Source: Candidatus Edwardsbacteria bacterium (GTDB lineage: Bacteria; Edwardsbacteria; AC1; EtOH8). Taken from it: a DNA stretch of 64,000 nt. The number at the start of each line of letters is the position of its first letter. The first letter of the stretch is position 1. Of the stretch, positions 17,200-25,222 are shown in pieces. The translations under genes and the position numbers were made by a program. Location of the stretch: positions 30,380 through 94,379 of the forward strand of contig JAVHLB010000009.1 of assembly GCA_031082425.1 (NCBI GenBank), given 5' to 3'. The notes beneath the pieces are model-generated. The model saw only the letters and a list, made by a program, of their open reading frames with translations. It had not been told where the DNA came from and ran no database searches.

Positions 17200-18975
17200 A
17201 TGTCAACAAAAAAAGGCACCCGGCAGGTCATAACCGTAATAATGCTCAGTCTTATTGCGATGGCCGTGGGTGTGGCGACCAACGGCTGCGGGCAGAGGAT
17301 CACCAGCCCCGTTGCCGTAACGGCCGACACCACACGGCCGGCGGTGAATTCCACCAACCCGGCCAACCTTGCCACCGGCGTGTTGCTCAACCGTCAGATC
17401 ACGGCCGCCTTTAGCGAGGCCCTGGATCCGGCCACCGTCACCGCCGCCACCTTTACTTTAAAACAGGGGGCAACCGCCATTTCGGGAGCGGTGTCCTATG
17501 CTGCCGCAGGCGCCACGGCCACCTTTGATCCAACCAGCAACCTGACAGCCAGCACCGTTTATACGGCCACGCTGACCACCGGGGTCAAGGATCCGGACGG
17601 CAACACGCTGGCCAGTAACTATGTCTGGACGTTTACCACCGGCACAACCACCGACATCACTCCGCCAACCATCAGCTCCACCGTCCCGGCCAATGCAGAT
17701 ACTGGTGTGGCGCTGGGCGGGAACATCGCCGTCACCTTCAGCGAAGCGATGAACCCGGCCACCATCACCTCCGCCACCTTTACCTTAAAACAGGGGACCA
17801 CGGTCATTTCCGGCGCGGTGACCTCCCTGGGCGCGACCGCCACCTTCAACCCGGCAGCCAATCTGGCGGCCAGCACCCTCTATACCGCCACCATCACCAC
17901 CGGGGTCACCGATCTGGCCGGCAATGCAATGGCCAGCACCTATGTCTGGACATTTACCACGGGCACAACGGCGGACACCACCAGGCCCACAGTGGTCTCC
18001 ACCATCCCGGCCAATTCCGCCACCGGTGTTGCGGTCAATGCCAACATTTACGTCACCTTCAGCGAAGCAATGAATCCGTTGACCATCACCGCTTCCACCA
18101 TTACTTTAAAACAGGGAACCACGGTGGTCTCCGGCGCGGTGACGTCTCCCAGCACCACCACCGCCGCCCTTAATCCCGGCAGCGACCTGGCCAACAACAC
18201 CACCTATACGGTCACGGTCACCACCGGGGTCAAGGATCTGGCCGGCAATGCAATGGCTGTTGCCAAAGTATGGAGCTTCACCACCATCGCTGCGGGCACG
18301 GCCGGACCGCCGCCGGTTGACCTGGGCACCGCCGGCAATTTCGTGCTGCTGTCAAAAACCGGGATTTCGACCACCGGGTCCGCCTCGGTGGTGGGTAACA
18401 TGGGCGTAAGCCCGGCCGCCGCCAGCTATATCACCGGATTCGGGCTGATCATGGATGTCTCTAACACATTCTCAACCTCATCCCTGGTGACCGGAAGAGT
18501 CTACGCCTCCGACTACTACCCGCCCACTCCCGCCAATTTGACCACAGCCATCAGCGACCTGGAAACCGCTTACACCGATGCCGCCGGCCGGACCAACCCC
18601 ACTGCCACCGAACTGGGAGCCGGTAATATCACTTCGCTGACACTGGTTCCGGGCCTTTACAAGTGGAGCACCGGCGTTCTGGTAAATGCTCCCGGGGTCA
18701 CGCTCAGCGGCGGGGTGAATGATGTCTGGATCTTCCAGATAGCCCAGGATCTCACCATCGGCAGCGGCGCCATCATTACCCTGAGCGGAGGTGCCCAGGC
18801 CAAGAACATCTTCTGGCAGGTGGCCGGCCAAGTGACCCTGGGAACGACCGCCAACCTCAAGGGGATCATGCTGTGCCAGACACTGATGAGCATGGAAACC
18901 GGTTCAATATTCACCGGACGGGCGCTGGTGCAGTCAGCGGTGACCCTGGATGCCGCGACCGTTACCGCTCCGTAG
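17200..18975 (+). CDS. DUF3494 (ice-binding-like) protein with three Ig-like domains, probably a lipoprotein
   Basis: 591 residues. The hydrophobic leader ends ATNGCGQ, a lipobox-like cysteine where its paralogues have NGYGA. Three SbsA/Big_5 Ig-type domains follow (about 45-150, 151-255 and 256-360; each with FSEAMNP-like and VWTFTTGT motifs), then a DUF3494 solenoid (about 365-591) that ends the protein. There is no FlgD-like tail. So the solenoid would be displayed on a stalk anchored by lipid at the N-terminus, whereas its paralogues use the C-terminal sorting domain. The Ig repeats are similar in DNA and presumably arose by internal duplication. Confidence 0.88.
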   Translation: MSTKKGTRQVITVIMLSLIAMAVGVATNGCGQRITSPVAVTADTTRPAVNSTNPANLATGVLLNRQITAAFSEALDPATVTAATFTLKQGATAISGAVSYAAAGATATFDPTSNLTASTVYTATLTTGVKDPDGNTLASNYVWTFTTGTTTDITPPTISSTVPANADTGVALGGNIAVTFSEAMNPATITSATFTLKQGTTVISGAVTSLGATATFNPAANLAASTLYTATITTGVTDLAGNAMASTYVWTFTTGTTADTTRPTVVSTIPANSATGVAVNANIYVTFSEAMNPLTITASTITLKQGTTVVSGAVTSPSTTTAALNPGSDLANNTTYTVTVTTGVKDLAGNAMAVAKVWSFTTIAAGTAGPPPVDLGTAGNFVLLSKTGISTTGSASVVGNMGVSPAAASYITGFGLIMDVSNTFSTSSLVTGRVYASDYYPPTPANLTTAISDLETAYTDAAGRTNPTATELGAGNITSLTLVPGLYKWSTGVLVNAPGVTLSGGVNDVWIFQIAQDLTIGSGAIITLSGGAQAKNIFWQVAGQVTLGTTANLKGIMLCQTLMSMETGSIFTGRALVQSAVTLDAATVTAP

Positions 18976-18990
18976 GGCAACGGGCAAATG

Positions 18991-19021
18991 ACCTCCCGGT
19001 ATCTCTGAAATACTGGGAGGT
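18991..19021 (+). other. Intergenic hairpin after the DUF3494 lipoprotein gene
   Basis: ACCTCCC-G-GTAT pairs with ATAC-T-GGGAGGT around a 7-base loop. AAAAAGGG rather than T follows, so termination is doubtful. Confidence 0.45.
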
Positions 19022-19099
19022 ATCCCAAAAAGGGAAAACAACGAGCGGCCGGGTCATCAAAGGCTCGGCCCTTGTAACATAACAAGGAGGTAACGACAA

Positions 19100-19363
19100 A
19101 TGGGTATTGAATGGTACCGTGACTTGAGCATAACCGTCCTGGGATTTGTAGCTGCGGCGGTGCTCATTTTTGCTTCGGTAATGTTTTACCAGCTGCGTTG
19201 CGAAACCAAGTCAGCGCTGCAGTCGGTCAAGGAGGCATCCGAGAGCGTCAGTGACACCGTGGCCATGGTGCAGGAAGGCCTTCGGCCGCTGCTTCCGGTA
19301 TTGGCATTGATCCAGGGCCTGCTGGGGGGAGTCAAGAATATCGGCAGAATATTCAAAAAATAG
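19100..19363 (+). CDS. Small membrane protein, DUF948-like
   Basis: 87 residues: an N-terminal helix (VLGFVAAAVLIFASVMFY), then an amphipathic region with SVKEASESVSDTVAMVQEG, ending LLGGVKNIGRIFKK. DUF948 (YtxG-type) proteins have this layout and commonly neighbour YtxH, a homologue of which lies at 20300. An excellent AAGGAGGT site precedes the ATG. Probably part of the general-stress set here. Confidence 0.75.
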   Translation: MGIEWYRDLSITVLGFVAAAVLIFASVMFYQLRCETKSALQSVKEASESVSDTVAMVQEGLRPLLPVLALIQGLLGGVKNIGRIFKK

Positions 19364-19385
19364 AAAAGATAAAGGATCCAAAACC

Positions 19386-19526
19386 ATGAAACGCAAAGGT
19401 TCAAATAACAGGCATCGGCCATACAGCCGTTTAAGTCATGCCCCGGGGAAAAACACAAAACTCAGCACGGCAGACATGATACAGTTGGCATATCAACGCC
19501 TGTGGCGAAGGATGGTCGCAGCTTAA
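19386..19526 (+). CDS. Possible small basic protein
   Basis: 46 residues, rich in Lys and Arg (MKRKGSNNRHRPYS...), with a weak AAAGGATC upstream. It sits between two small stress genes on the same strand. I recognise no family. The charge and position make it plausible, but a chance frame cannot be excluded. Confidence 0.35.
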   Translation: MKRKGSNNRHRPYSRLSHAPGKNTKLSTADMIQLAYQRLWRRMVAA

Positions 19527-19573
19527 ACCGCAATAAAACAAACGGATAAACATCAATTTAAGGAACATGAAAA

Positions 19574-19783
19574 ATGAATACGACAAAAGCCCAACCGGCC
19601 ATAACCGCTCCCGTCTCCGCCGGGGCGCCCGCAGACCTGGAAAACCAGACTAGGATAAAGGCCCATCAAATGTTCGAACAGAGGGGGCGGCAGCCCGGTC
19701 ATGACCTGGAAGATTGGTTGGCAGCCGAAAAGGACCTGGCGGGGAAGCCGGCCGATGATGTAAAGGGCTTAAAACCCATTTGA
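19574..19783 (+). CDS. DUF2934-family protein
   Basis: 69 residues. The second half reads RIKAHQMFEQRGRQPGHDLEDWLAAEKDL, the signature of DUF2934, a short helical domain of unknown function frequent in soil and freshwater bacteria near stress genes. The N-terminal 25 residues are low-complexity (Pro/Ala). AAGGAAC lies before the start. Confidence 0.85.
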   Translation: MNTTKAQPAITAPVSAGAPADLENQTRIKAHQMFEQRGRQPGHDLEDWLAAEKDLAGKPADDVKGLKPI

Positions 19784-19876
19784 CAATACGATGGTTATGA
19801 ATGTCGGATCGTCAAAGAACAGAACAGGATTGTCGTACAAACCAAACGGATTCGATTAATTTCAGGGAGGTGCCAA

Positions 19877-20062
19877 ATGAACAAGCTAAAAATCAAGGGT
19901 AACTGGAATGAGGTGGCTGGCAAGCTCAAACAACAGTATGCCAACCTCACGGATGATGACGTCCTCTTTATAGAGGGCAAGGAGGAGGAATTTTTGGGCC
20001 GGCTGCAGAAAAAACTCGGAAAAACCAAGGAAGAAATACGCCAGTTGCTGATGAAGATATAA
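19877..20062 (+). CDS. CsbD-family stress protein
   Basis: 61 residues, full length for the family. It has the CsbD landmarks IKGNWNEVAGKLKQQYANLTDDD and an EEFLGRLQKKLGKTKEE helix. CsbD is a small four-helix-like protein strongly induced by general stress in several bacteria; its biochemical role is unknown. GGAGG lies 7 bases before the ATG. It stands between DUF2934 and an Lmo0937-type gene, a typical stress grouping. Confidence 0.93.
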   Translation: MNKLKIKGNWNEVAGKLKQQYANLTDDDVLFIEGKEEEFLGRLQKKLGKTKEEIRQLLMKI

Positions 20063-20115
20063 CGGAACTGTTTTAAGGGTGGTCGCCGTTCTACCTGCGG
20101 AGAAAGGATCGGGGT

Positions 20116-20271
20116 ATGATATGGACCATTTTTACCATCCTGCTGGTCTTGTGGCTTTTCGCCTGGCTGATGGGCAGTTTTCTGGGAGGGGCGGTTCAAG
20201 TTTTGCTGGTGATTTCCATTGTGGTGATCCTGGCCAGCCTGATCGCGGGCCATAAACGGCGAAGTGCATAA
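20116..20271 (+). CDS. Small membrane protein, Lmo0937 family (DUF5670)
   Basis: 51 residues, two hydrophobic helices around a GSFLGGAVQ turn, ending AGHKRRSA. It is paralogous to the protein at 7627-7776. The ATG at 20116 follows a GGATCGGGG purine stretch. It sits directly between csbD- and ytxH-like genes. Confidence 0.75.
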   Translation: MIWTIFTILLVLWLFAWLMGSFLGGAVQVLLVISIVVILASLIAGHKRRSA

Positions 20272-20299
20272 GGTAACTTTAATAAAGGAGAGAACAATT

Positions 20300-20545
20300 A
20301 TGAACAGGGATCATGTTTCCGGTTTTGGCCTCGGCCTGCTGACCGGGGCGGTCATTGGCGGAGTAATGGCCTTGCTCTATGCCCCGAAATCGGGCAAAGT
20401 GACCAGACAGCTGCTCAAGGATGCGGTCGATGAGGTGACGGACACGGTCAAGGAAACTGCCGGTAGTGTGGTGGACACGGTCAAGGAGGCAACCTCCGAA
20501 GCCAGCCGCAAGGGGCGCGCAGCCGTCCGGGCCATAAAGCGTTAA
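20300..20545 (+). CDS. YtxH-family membrane protein
   Basis: 81 residues from the ATG at 20300, which has AAGGAGAG in front (an ATG-less extension upstream is not needed). The N-terminal glycine-rich helix GLGLLTGAVIGGVMALLYAPKSGK is the YtxH signature, followed by a charged amphipathic tail with repeated VKET/VKEA motifs. YtxH proteins are induced by general stress. The mechanism is unknown. Confidence 0.9.
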   Translation: MNRDHVSGFGLGLLTGAVIGGVMALLYAPKSGKVTRQLLKDAVDEVTDTVKETAGSVVDTVKEATSEASRKGRAAVRAIKR

Positions 20546-20649
20546 AACCGCAAACACCATGAACCTTCTGCCTGACTATATTGTTGGCTTCATAAAATAA
20601 GTGCTGAATAGTAATGCTGGGAAAAACCTAAAGAGTTATTGGTTAATAA

Positions 20650-21693
20650 ATGAATAGTCTTATGAAGCGAACGGCCAAGGCTCCAGCGCTTTTGATGTTG
20701 GCCAGTTTTACAATCGTGGTGGCGGGAATGAAGGCGGCCAGTTCGTTGTTGGTGCCCCTTTTCCTGGCGCTGTTCATCGCCGTCATTTGCACGCCGCCGT
20801 TGTACTGGATCCGCCGCAAGGGGGTGCCGAAGGTTTTGGCCTTGGCCATCATTCTGGCGGTGATACTGATCGGCGGGGCATTCTTTGTATTGCTGATAGG
20901 TCCCTCGCTTAATCAATTTATGAGCAATCTTCCAGGCTACCTGGAACGATTGTCCGCTAACAGTGCCGCATTTTCAAGCTGGCTGCAGGACAAAGGCGTC
21001 AAAATACCCCAGGATGGAGCAGCCGGCGCTTTAAACCCGGGATGGGTAATGAGCCTGGCCGGGGAGGTGTTTTCAACCCTGAGCCGCATTATCGCCAATG
21101 CGATATTGATCCTGCTGACGGTGGTGTTCATTCTGCTGGAAGTATCGGAATTGCCCCAAAAAATGAGGGCGGTTTACAAGAATCCCGAAACGTCTTTGTC
21201 AGTCATTGCAAAATTCATCAAGAGCGCCAAGCGCTATCTGGTCATTCAAACCCTGATCAGCGCCGCCGGAGGCCTGCTGATCTGTCTTTGGCTTTTGATC
21301 CTCGGTGTCCCGTATCCGCTGCTCTGGGGAACGCTGGCATTTATCCTGAACTTTGTGCCCAATATCGGATCCATCTTCGCGGCCATACCGGTCATCCTTC
21401 TGGCGCTGGTCCAGTTGGGTCTAGGTTCTGCCCTGCTGACAGCCCTGGGCTTTATGGTGGTCTACATGCTTCTGGGCAACTTCCTGCAGCCTAAACTGCT
21501 GGGCAAAGGCCTGAGCCTATCAACTCTGGTGGTCTTCCTTTCGATGGTATTCTGGGGATGGATCCTGGGACCGGTGGGCATGCTGCTCTCGGTGCCCATG
21601 ACCAGCCTGGTCAAGATCTTTCTGGAAAGCCACGAAGAAACCCGGGGATTGGCCGTCATGCTGGGTTCCGGCACCGGGATAGAACAGATATGA
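20650..21693 (+). CDS. AI-2E family (PerM-type) transporter 1
   Basis: 347 residues with about eight membrane helices. The family patterns are visible: paired N-terminal helices (FLALFIAVICTPPLYWI), a long periplasmic-facing section, and the conserved block LWGTLAFILNFVPNIGSIFAAIPVILLAL followed by LGNFLQPKLLGKGL. The family includes TqsA (quorum-signal export) and PerM/YtvI-type proteins, some of which act as Na+/H+ antiporters, so the substrate is open. A second family member follows 43 bases later. Confidence 0.88.
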   Translation: MNSLMKRTAKAPALLMLASFTIVVAGMKAASSLLVPLFLALFIAVICTPPLYWIRRKGVPKVLALAIILAVILIGGAFFVLLIGPSLNQFMSNLPGYLERLSANSAAFSSWLQDKGVKIPQDGAAGALNPGWVMSLAGEVFSTLSRIIANAILILLTVVFILLEVSELPQKMRAVYKNPETSLSVIAKFIKSAKRYLVIQTLISAAGGLLICLWLLILGVPYPLLWGTLAFILNFVPNIGSIFAAIPVILLALVQLGLGSALLTALGFMVVYMLLGNFLQPKLLGKGLSLSTLVVFLSMVFWGWILGPVGMLLSVPMTSLVKIFLESHEETRGLAVMLGSGTGIEQI

Positions 21694-21736
21694 AGACGGA
21701 GATGGATTATAGGCCGATAACCGGAGGAGGTGGCAA

Positions 21737-22831
21737 TTGAACTTTGTTAAAACTCAGATAAGAAAACACTGGCAGCTGATAGTATTCATACTGGGGCTGA
21801 TCTTCGCTATCCTGTTGATCTGGGGGTTGCGAAGCGTCCTGCTGCCATTTATGGTAGGCGGCCTTGTGGCCTACCTGATCTTGCCGGTCATCCGGTGGGT
21901 GGAGAAACGTCTCCCCGGCGCTGGCCGGAAACCGAAGTTGCAGCAATTTAAAAGAATTTCTCTCATAACGGTGGCATATACCCTATCCCTGGCCTTCATC
22001 GGTCTGGTAATATTCTATATCATCACCATCGGAGGGAAAGCCCTGGGGGCCCTGACCCAGGACGCTTCCCAGACCATCCCCAACGGATTGAATACGATAA
22101 AACAATGGCTTAAATCCATCCCCATGCTGTCAGATCCGCTGATCCAGGAGACCATTGACGTTTATATGGTTAAAGCCGGAGCCGCGCTGCCTGATCTGTT
22201 GAAGGATTTCCTGACCCGGGGGCTTAAAGTGTTCCAGACCTCACTGGGGATGATCATGGGGTTTGCCAGTCTGCCCATATTCGTGTTCTTCATCCTTAAA
22301 GACTGGAGCAGCCTGCGCAACAAGTTTTATGAGGGGTTGCCGGGTTGGGCGCGGATCCACACCAAAAACATAATCGTCATTCTCAACAAGGTGGTGGGGC
22401 GCTATATCATCGGACAGTTGTTGCTGGGGCTGGCGGTGGGCCTTTGTGCCTATGCGTTGCTGAGCATTTTGAGAATAGATTATGCCCTGCCGCTGGCCGT
22501 CTTTGCAGGGCTTACCGAAATGGTGCCCCAGATCGGTCCCTGGCTGGGCGGCGGCCTGGGCATTCTGGTGACGCTGGCCACGGCTCCGGAAAAGCTGTTC
22601 TGGGTGGCTTTGGGATATTTGACGATCCAATTGTTCGAGAACAACCTGCTGGTGCCCAGGATCCAGGGCCGGCAAATGGAGATCCATCCGGCGTTGATAT
22701 TGGTGCTATGTGTTCTGGGAGCACATTTCGGCGGAATCCTGGGGATCATCATGATCCTGCCGCTGACCATGTCGGTCATAAAGATATACCAATACTTGAG
22801 GGACAGCACGCTCGAAGGGAGTATCAGTTAG
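21737..22831 (+). CDS. AI-2E family (PerM-type) transporter 2
   Basis: 364 residues. The TTG at 21737 is taken as start because GGAGGAGGT lies at ideal distance and the next residues lead into the first helix. Conserved parts: LLPFMVGGLVAYLILPVIRWVEKR, FVFFILKDW, and the ALPLAVFAGLTEMVPQIGPWLGGGLG block, then ENNLLVPRIQGRQMEIHPALIL. It diverges clearly from the copy just upstream, so this is an old duplication or independent acquisition. Substrate unknown. Confidence 0.88.
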   Translation: MNFVKTQIRKHWQLIVFILGLIFAILLIWGLRSVLLPFMVGGLVAYLILPVIRWVEKRLPGAGRKPKLQQFKRISLITVAYTLSLAFIGLVIFYIITIGGKALGALTQDASQTIPNGLNTIKQWLKSIPMLSDPLIQETIDVYMVKAGAALPDLLKDFLTRGLKVFQTSLGMIMGFASLPIFVFFILKDWSSLRNKFYEGLPGWARIHTKNIIVILNKVVGRYIIGQLLLGLAVGLCAYALLSILRIDYALPLAVFAGLTEMVPQIGPWLGGGLGILVTLATAPEKLFWVALGYLTIQLFENNLLVPRIQGRQMEIHPALILVLCVLGAHFGGILGIIMILPLTMSVIKIYQYLRDSTLEGSIS

Positions 22832-22924
22832 GATCCATAAAACCCGGTATGGTCAGCAAATATACCATGGGGCTTTCACGGGCACTAATTAGGGTGATGG
22901 ACGGAAGGAAAATGGAACCACAGG

Positions 22925-23821
22925 ATGGCAAATCAAATAAAAAAATTATACGTCAGGCTGCTGAAAACAAAAGACAGTCTTCTGAAAATCCCTGCATTTC
23001 ATTTGATATACCTGACCGCAAGGGGATTAGACGATCATGATACCACCCAAAGAGCCGCCGGCGTGGCTTATTATGCAATTTTATCCACCTTTCCGTTGCT
23101 GCTGGGGCTGATTGCTGTTTTTGGTTATTTCCTGCCTTCACTGAATCTGCAAGAGGAATTGTTGATATTTGTCGGCAAAAATCTGCCCGGAGCCACCGAC
23201 TTCTTGAAACAGAACATTGTAAGTGTTGTAAAGTTACGGGGTCCGGTGGGAGTGTTGAGCATCGTTCTCCTTTTTTGGAGCGCCAGCGGGATGTTCGGCG
23301 CAATAGCCCAGGCGATCAACCGGGCCTGGGACAACCGACGCGGCCGTCGATTCTATATTGGGAAAGCCCACGAAGTGGGCATGGCATTAGGCACGGGCAT
23401 CCTGTTTCTTTCCTCGCTGGGAGCCAGCACGCTCATTTCAATATCGGGGGAAATATTTGACCTGCCGCCAACATTTATCGTATTAGTGGAGGTGGGCAGC
23501 AGGCTGGCTGCGTTCCTGCTGTTATTGGCTGTATTCTTGCTGCTCTATAAGTTCATTCCAAATGTCAAGACGCATTGGCGCTATGTATGGCCGGGAGCAT
23601 TGTTAGCCGCTATCCTCTTCGAGATTGCCAGAACATTATTTATCCTTTACCTGGAAAAATACGCCAATTACCAGTTGATCTACGGCTCCATCGCCTCAAT
23701 TATTATCCTGCTGGTCTGGATATACTACTCGGCCTTTATAATGATCCTGGGGGCAGAATTCACTTTCCAATACAGCCGTCTGCGCAATTCGGCGGCAACG
23801 GAGAGCGCAGACGGGAAATAA
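22925..23821 (+). CDS. YihY/BrkB-family membrane protein
   Basis: 298 residues, six or so membrane helices. Family landmarks: RAAGVAYYAILSTFPLLLGLIAVFGY, FWSASGMFGAIAQAINRAW, PNVKTHWRYVWPGALLAAILFEIAR and a final VWIYYSAFIMILGAEF helix. The family was once annotated as ribonuclease BN in error; its members are membrane proteins of uncertain role. It lies downstream of the AI-2E pair with about 90 bases between, and before envelope genes. Confidence 0.9.
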   Translation: MANQIKKLYVRLLKTKDSLLKIPAFHLIYLTARGLDDHDTTQRAAGVAYYAILSTFPLLLGLIAVFGYFLPSLNLQEELLIFVGKNLPGATDFLKQNIVSVVKLRGPVGVLSIVLLFWSASGMFGAIAQAINRAWDNRRGRRFYIGKAHEVGMALGTGILFLSSLGASTLISISGEIFDLPPTFIVLVEVGSRLAAFLLLLAVFLLLYKFIPNVKTHWRYVWPGALLAAILFEIARTLFILYLEKYANYQLIYGSIASIIILLVWIYYSAFIMILGAEFTFQYSRLRNSAATESADGK

Positions 23822-24030
23822 AGCAAGGACACGATAAATTGCACAGGGGGAACATTATGTGAAAACCAATCATTAAACCAAGATCATGGCGGTCATTACG
23901 GGAACCGGATAGCTTTTCACCGGAATCATTGGTCCCACCCAGACTCAGCAGAGACAAACCAGAAGGGGCAAGCCCTTTAAACAGAAGCATAACTTAAACC
24001 AAACAATAAACAACAGTTAAAAGAGTTAGT

Positions 24031-24705
24031 ATGAAAATAAAAACGAACATTGTCATGGCCCTGGCGCTCAGTGCCTCCCTCGCAGTGATGTCGGGGTGCG
24101 GACTCAGCAACGCGCTGAAAGGCGGGGGTATAGGAGCCGGGGTCGGAGGAGTCGCCGGCGGGATTATCGGAAACCAATACGGAAATACGGCCCTGGGGGC
24201 CATCATCGGAGCGGCAGTCGGAGGCACGGCCGGTGCTTTGATCGGCAATGAGATGGACAAAAGGGCCGAGGAGATGAAGCGGGACATGCAGGGAGCAACG
24301 ATTGAGCGCGTCGGGGAAGGGATCAAGATCACCTTTGATTCGGGCCTTCTTTTCGATGTGGATGAATCGTATTTGCGCTCCCAGGCGAAAACGAACATCG
24401 AGAGTTTGGCGAAGATCCTTAATAAATATTCGGACACCAACATTCTCATTGAAGGAGACACCGACAACACCGGAAGTGAAGAATATAACCTGAAATTGTC
24501 CGAACGCCGGGCTCAGGCGGTTGCCAACCATCTTATGGGTCAGGCTGTTCCCGGCTCCAGGATATCTACGGTAGGAATGGGTGAGTCTAATCCCATCGCG
24601 TCGAATGATACGGAATATGGCCGTCAACAGAACCGGCGGGTGGAAGTCGCCATATTTGCCAATGACAAATTAAAGAACGCCGCAGAGAACGGAACCCTTA
24701 ACTAG
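24031..24705 (+). CDS. OmpA-family lipoprotein with glycine zipper (YiaD-like)
   Basis: 224 residues. A lipobox (VMSGCG) ends the signal sequence. Residues 30-78 are a glycine-zipper membrane-type region with repeated GAGVGG and GAIIGAAVGG, and an OmpA C-terminal domain follows (ITFDSGLLFDVDE, ILIEGDTDNTGS, QQNRRVEVAI). The expected GHTD motif reads GDTD here. It probably anchors the outer membrane to peptidoglycan. A small hairpin with AGCTCG/CGAGCT follows the stop (24704-24719). Confidence 0.88.
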   Translation: MKIKTNIVMALALSASLAVMSGCGLSNALKGGGIGAGVGGVAGGIIGNQYGNTALGAIIGAAVGGTAGALIGNEMDKRAEEMKRDMQGATIERVGEGIKITFDSGLLFDVDESYLRSQAKTNIESLAKILNKYSDTNILIEGDTDNTGSEEYNLKLSERRAQAVANHLMGQAVPGSRISTVGMGESNPIASNDTEYGRQQNRRVEVAIFANDKLKNAAENGTLN

Positions 24706-24750
24706 CTCGTCCCCGAGCTAAAACCATTAAATAATCAAGGAGAAACTGCC

Positions 24751-25185
24751 ATGAAGACAAGAACCATACTCGGAACAATCGCCGCCCTTTTGGTCCTGGG
24801 GCAAACAGGTTATGCAGCGGCAAATGACGGCATTCTCAAGTATTTTAACAACACCGCCTGCAACGTGAAAGCAACCGGCGATCCGGTGCAAAAGCGCGAA
24901 ATACTGAACAATTCACTGCAAAACATGACCATGGTGTTGGACCGGGTCCAAAGCTTGCCCCTGGTTTCAAAAGATGACCGGGCCGGCATCAATCAGCTCA
25001 AAACAACCCTGCAGGAGAAACAAAACGAGCTGGCGGGCACCAATGGCTATGATCGGGTGGGGGATGCCCAACTGGACGACTTCTCCGATTATGTGGTTCA
25101 GGATATGGAGCAAGCCCCCGAAACGATAACCATCAGCGTGGTCACGCTGCTCTTGATCGTTCTCATTTTGGTCCTGCTCTTTTAG
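24751..25185 (+). CDS. Exported protein with C-terminal membrane helix, unknown family
   Basis: 144 residues: a signal peptide (cleaved near GYAAA), a helical middle with no recognised motif (EILNNSLQNMTMVLDRVQSLP, then a polar coil), and a very hydrophobic last 18 residues (VVTLLLIVLILVLLF) with nothing after it. So it would be periplasmic and tail-anchored in the inner membrane. AAGGAG lies just upstream. Confidence 0.65.
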   Translation: MKTRTILGTIAALLVLGQTGYAAANDGILKYFNNTACNVKATGDPVQKREILNNSLQNMTMVLDRVQSLPLVSKDDRAGINQLKTTLQEKQNELAGTNGYDRVGDAQLDDFSDYVVQDMEQAPETITISVVTLLLIVLILVLLF

Positions 25186-25222
25186 TGGGTCCGGCATCGA
25201 GCTGATATTCACAAGGATAGTC

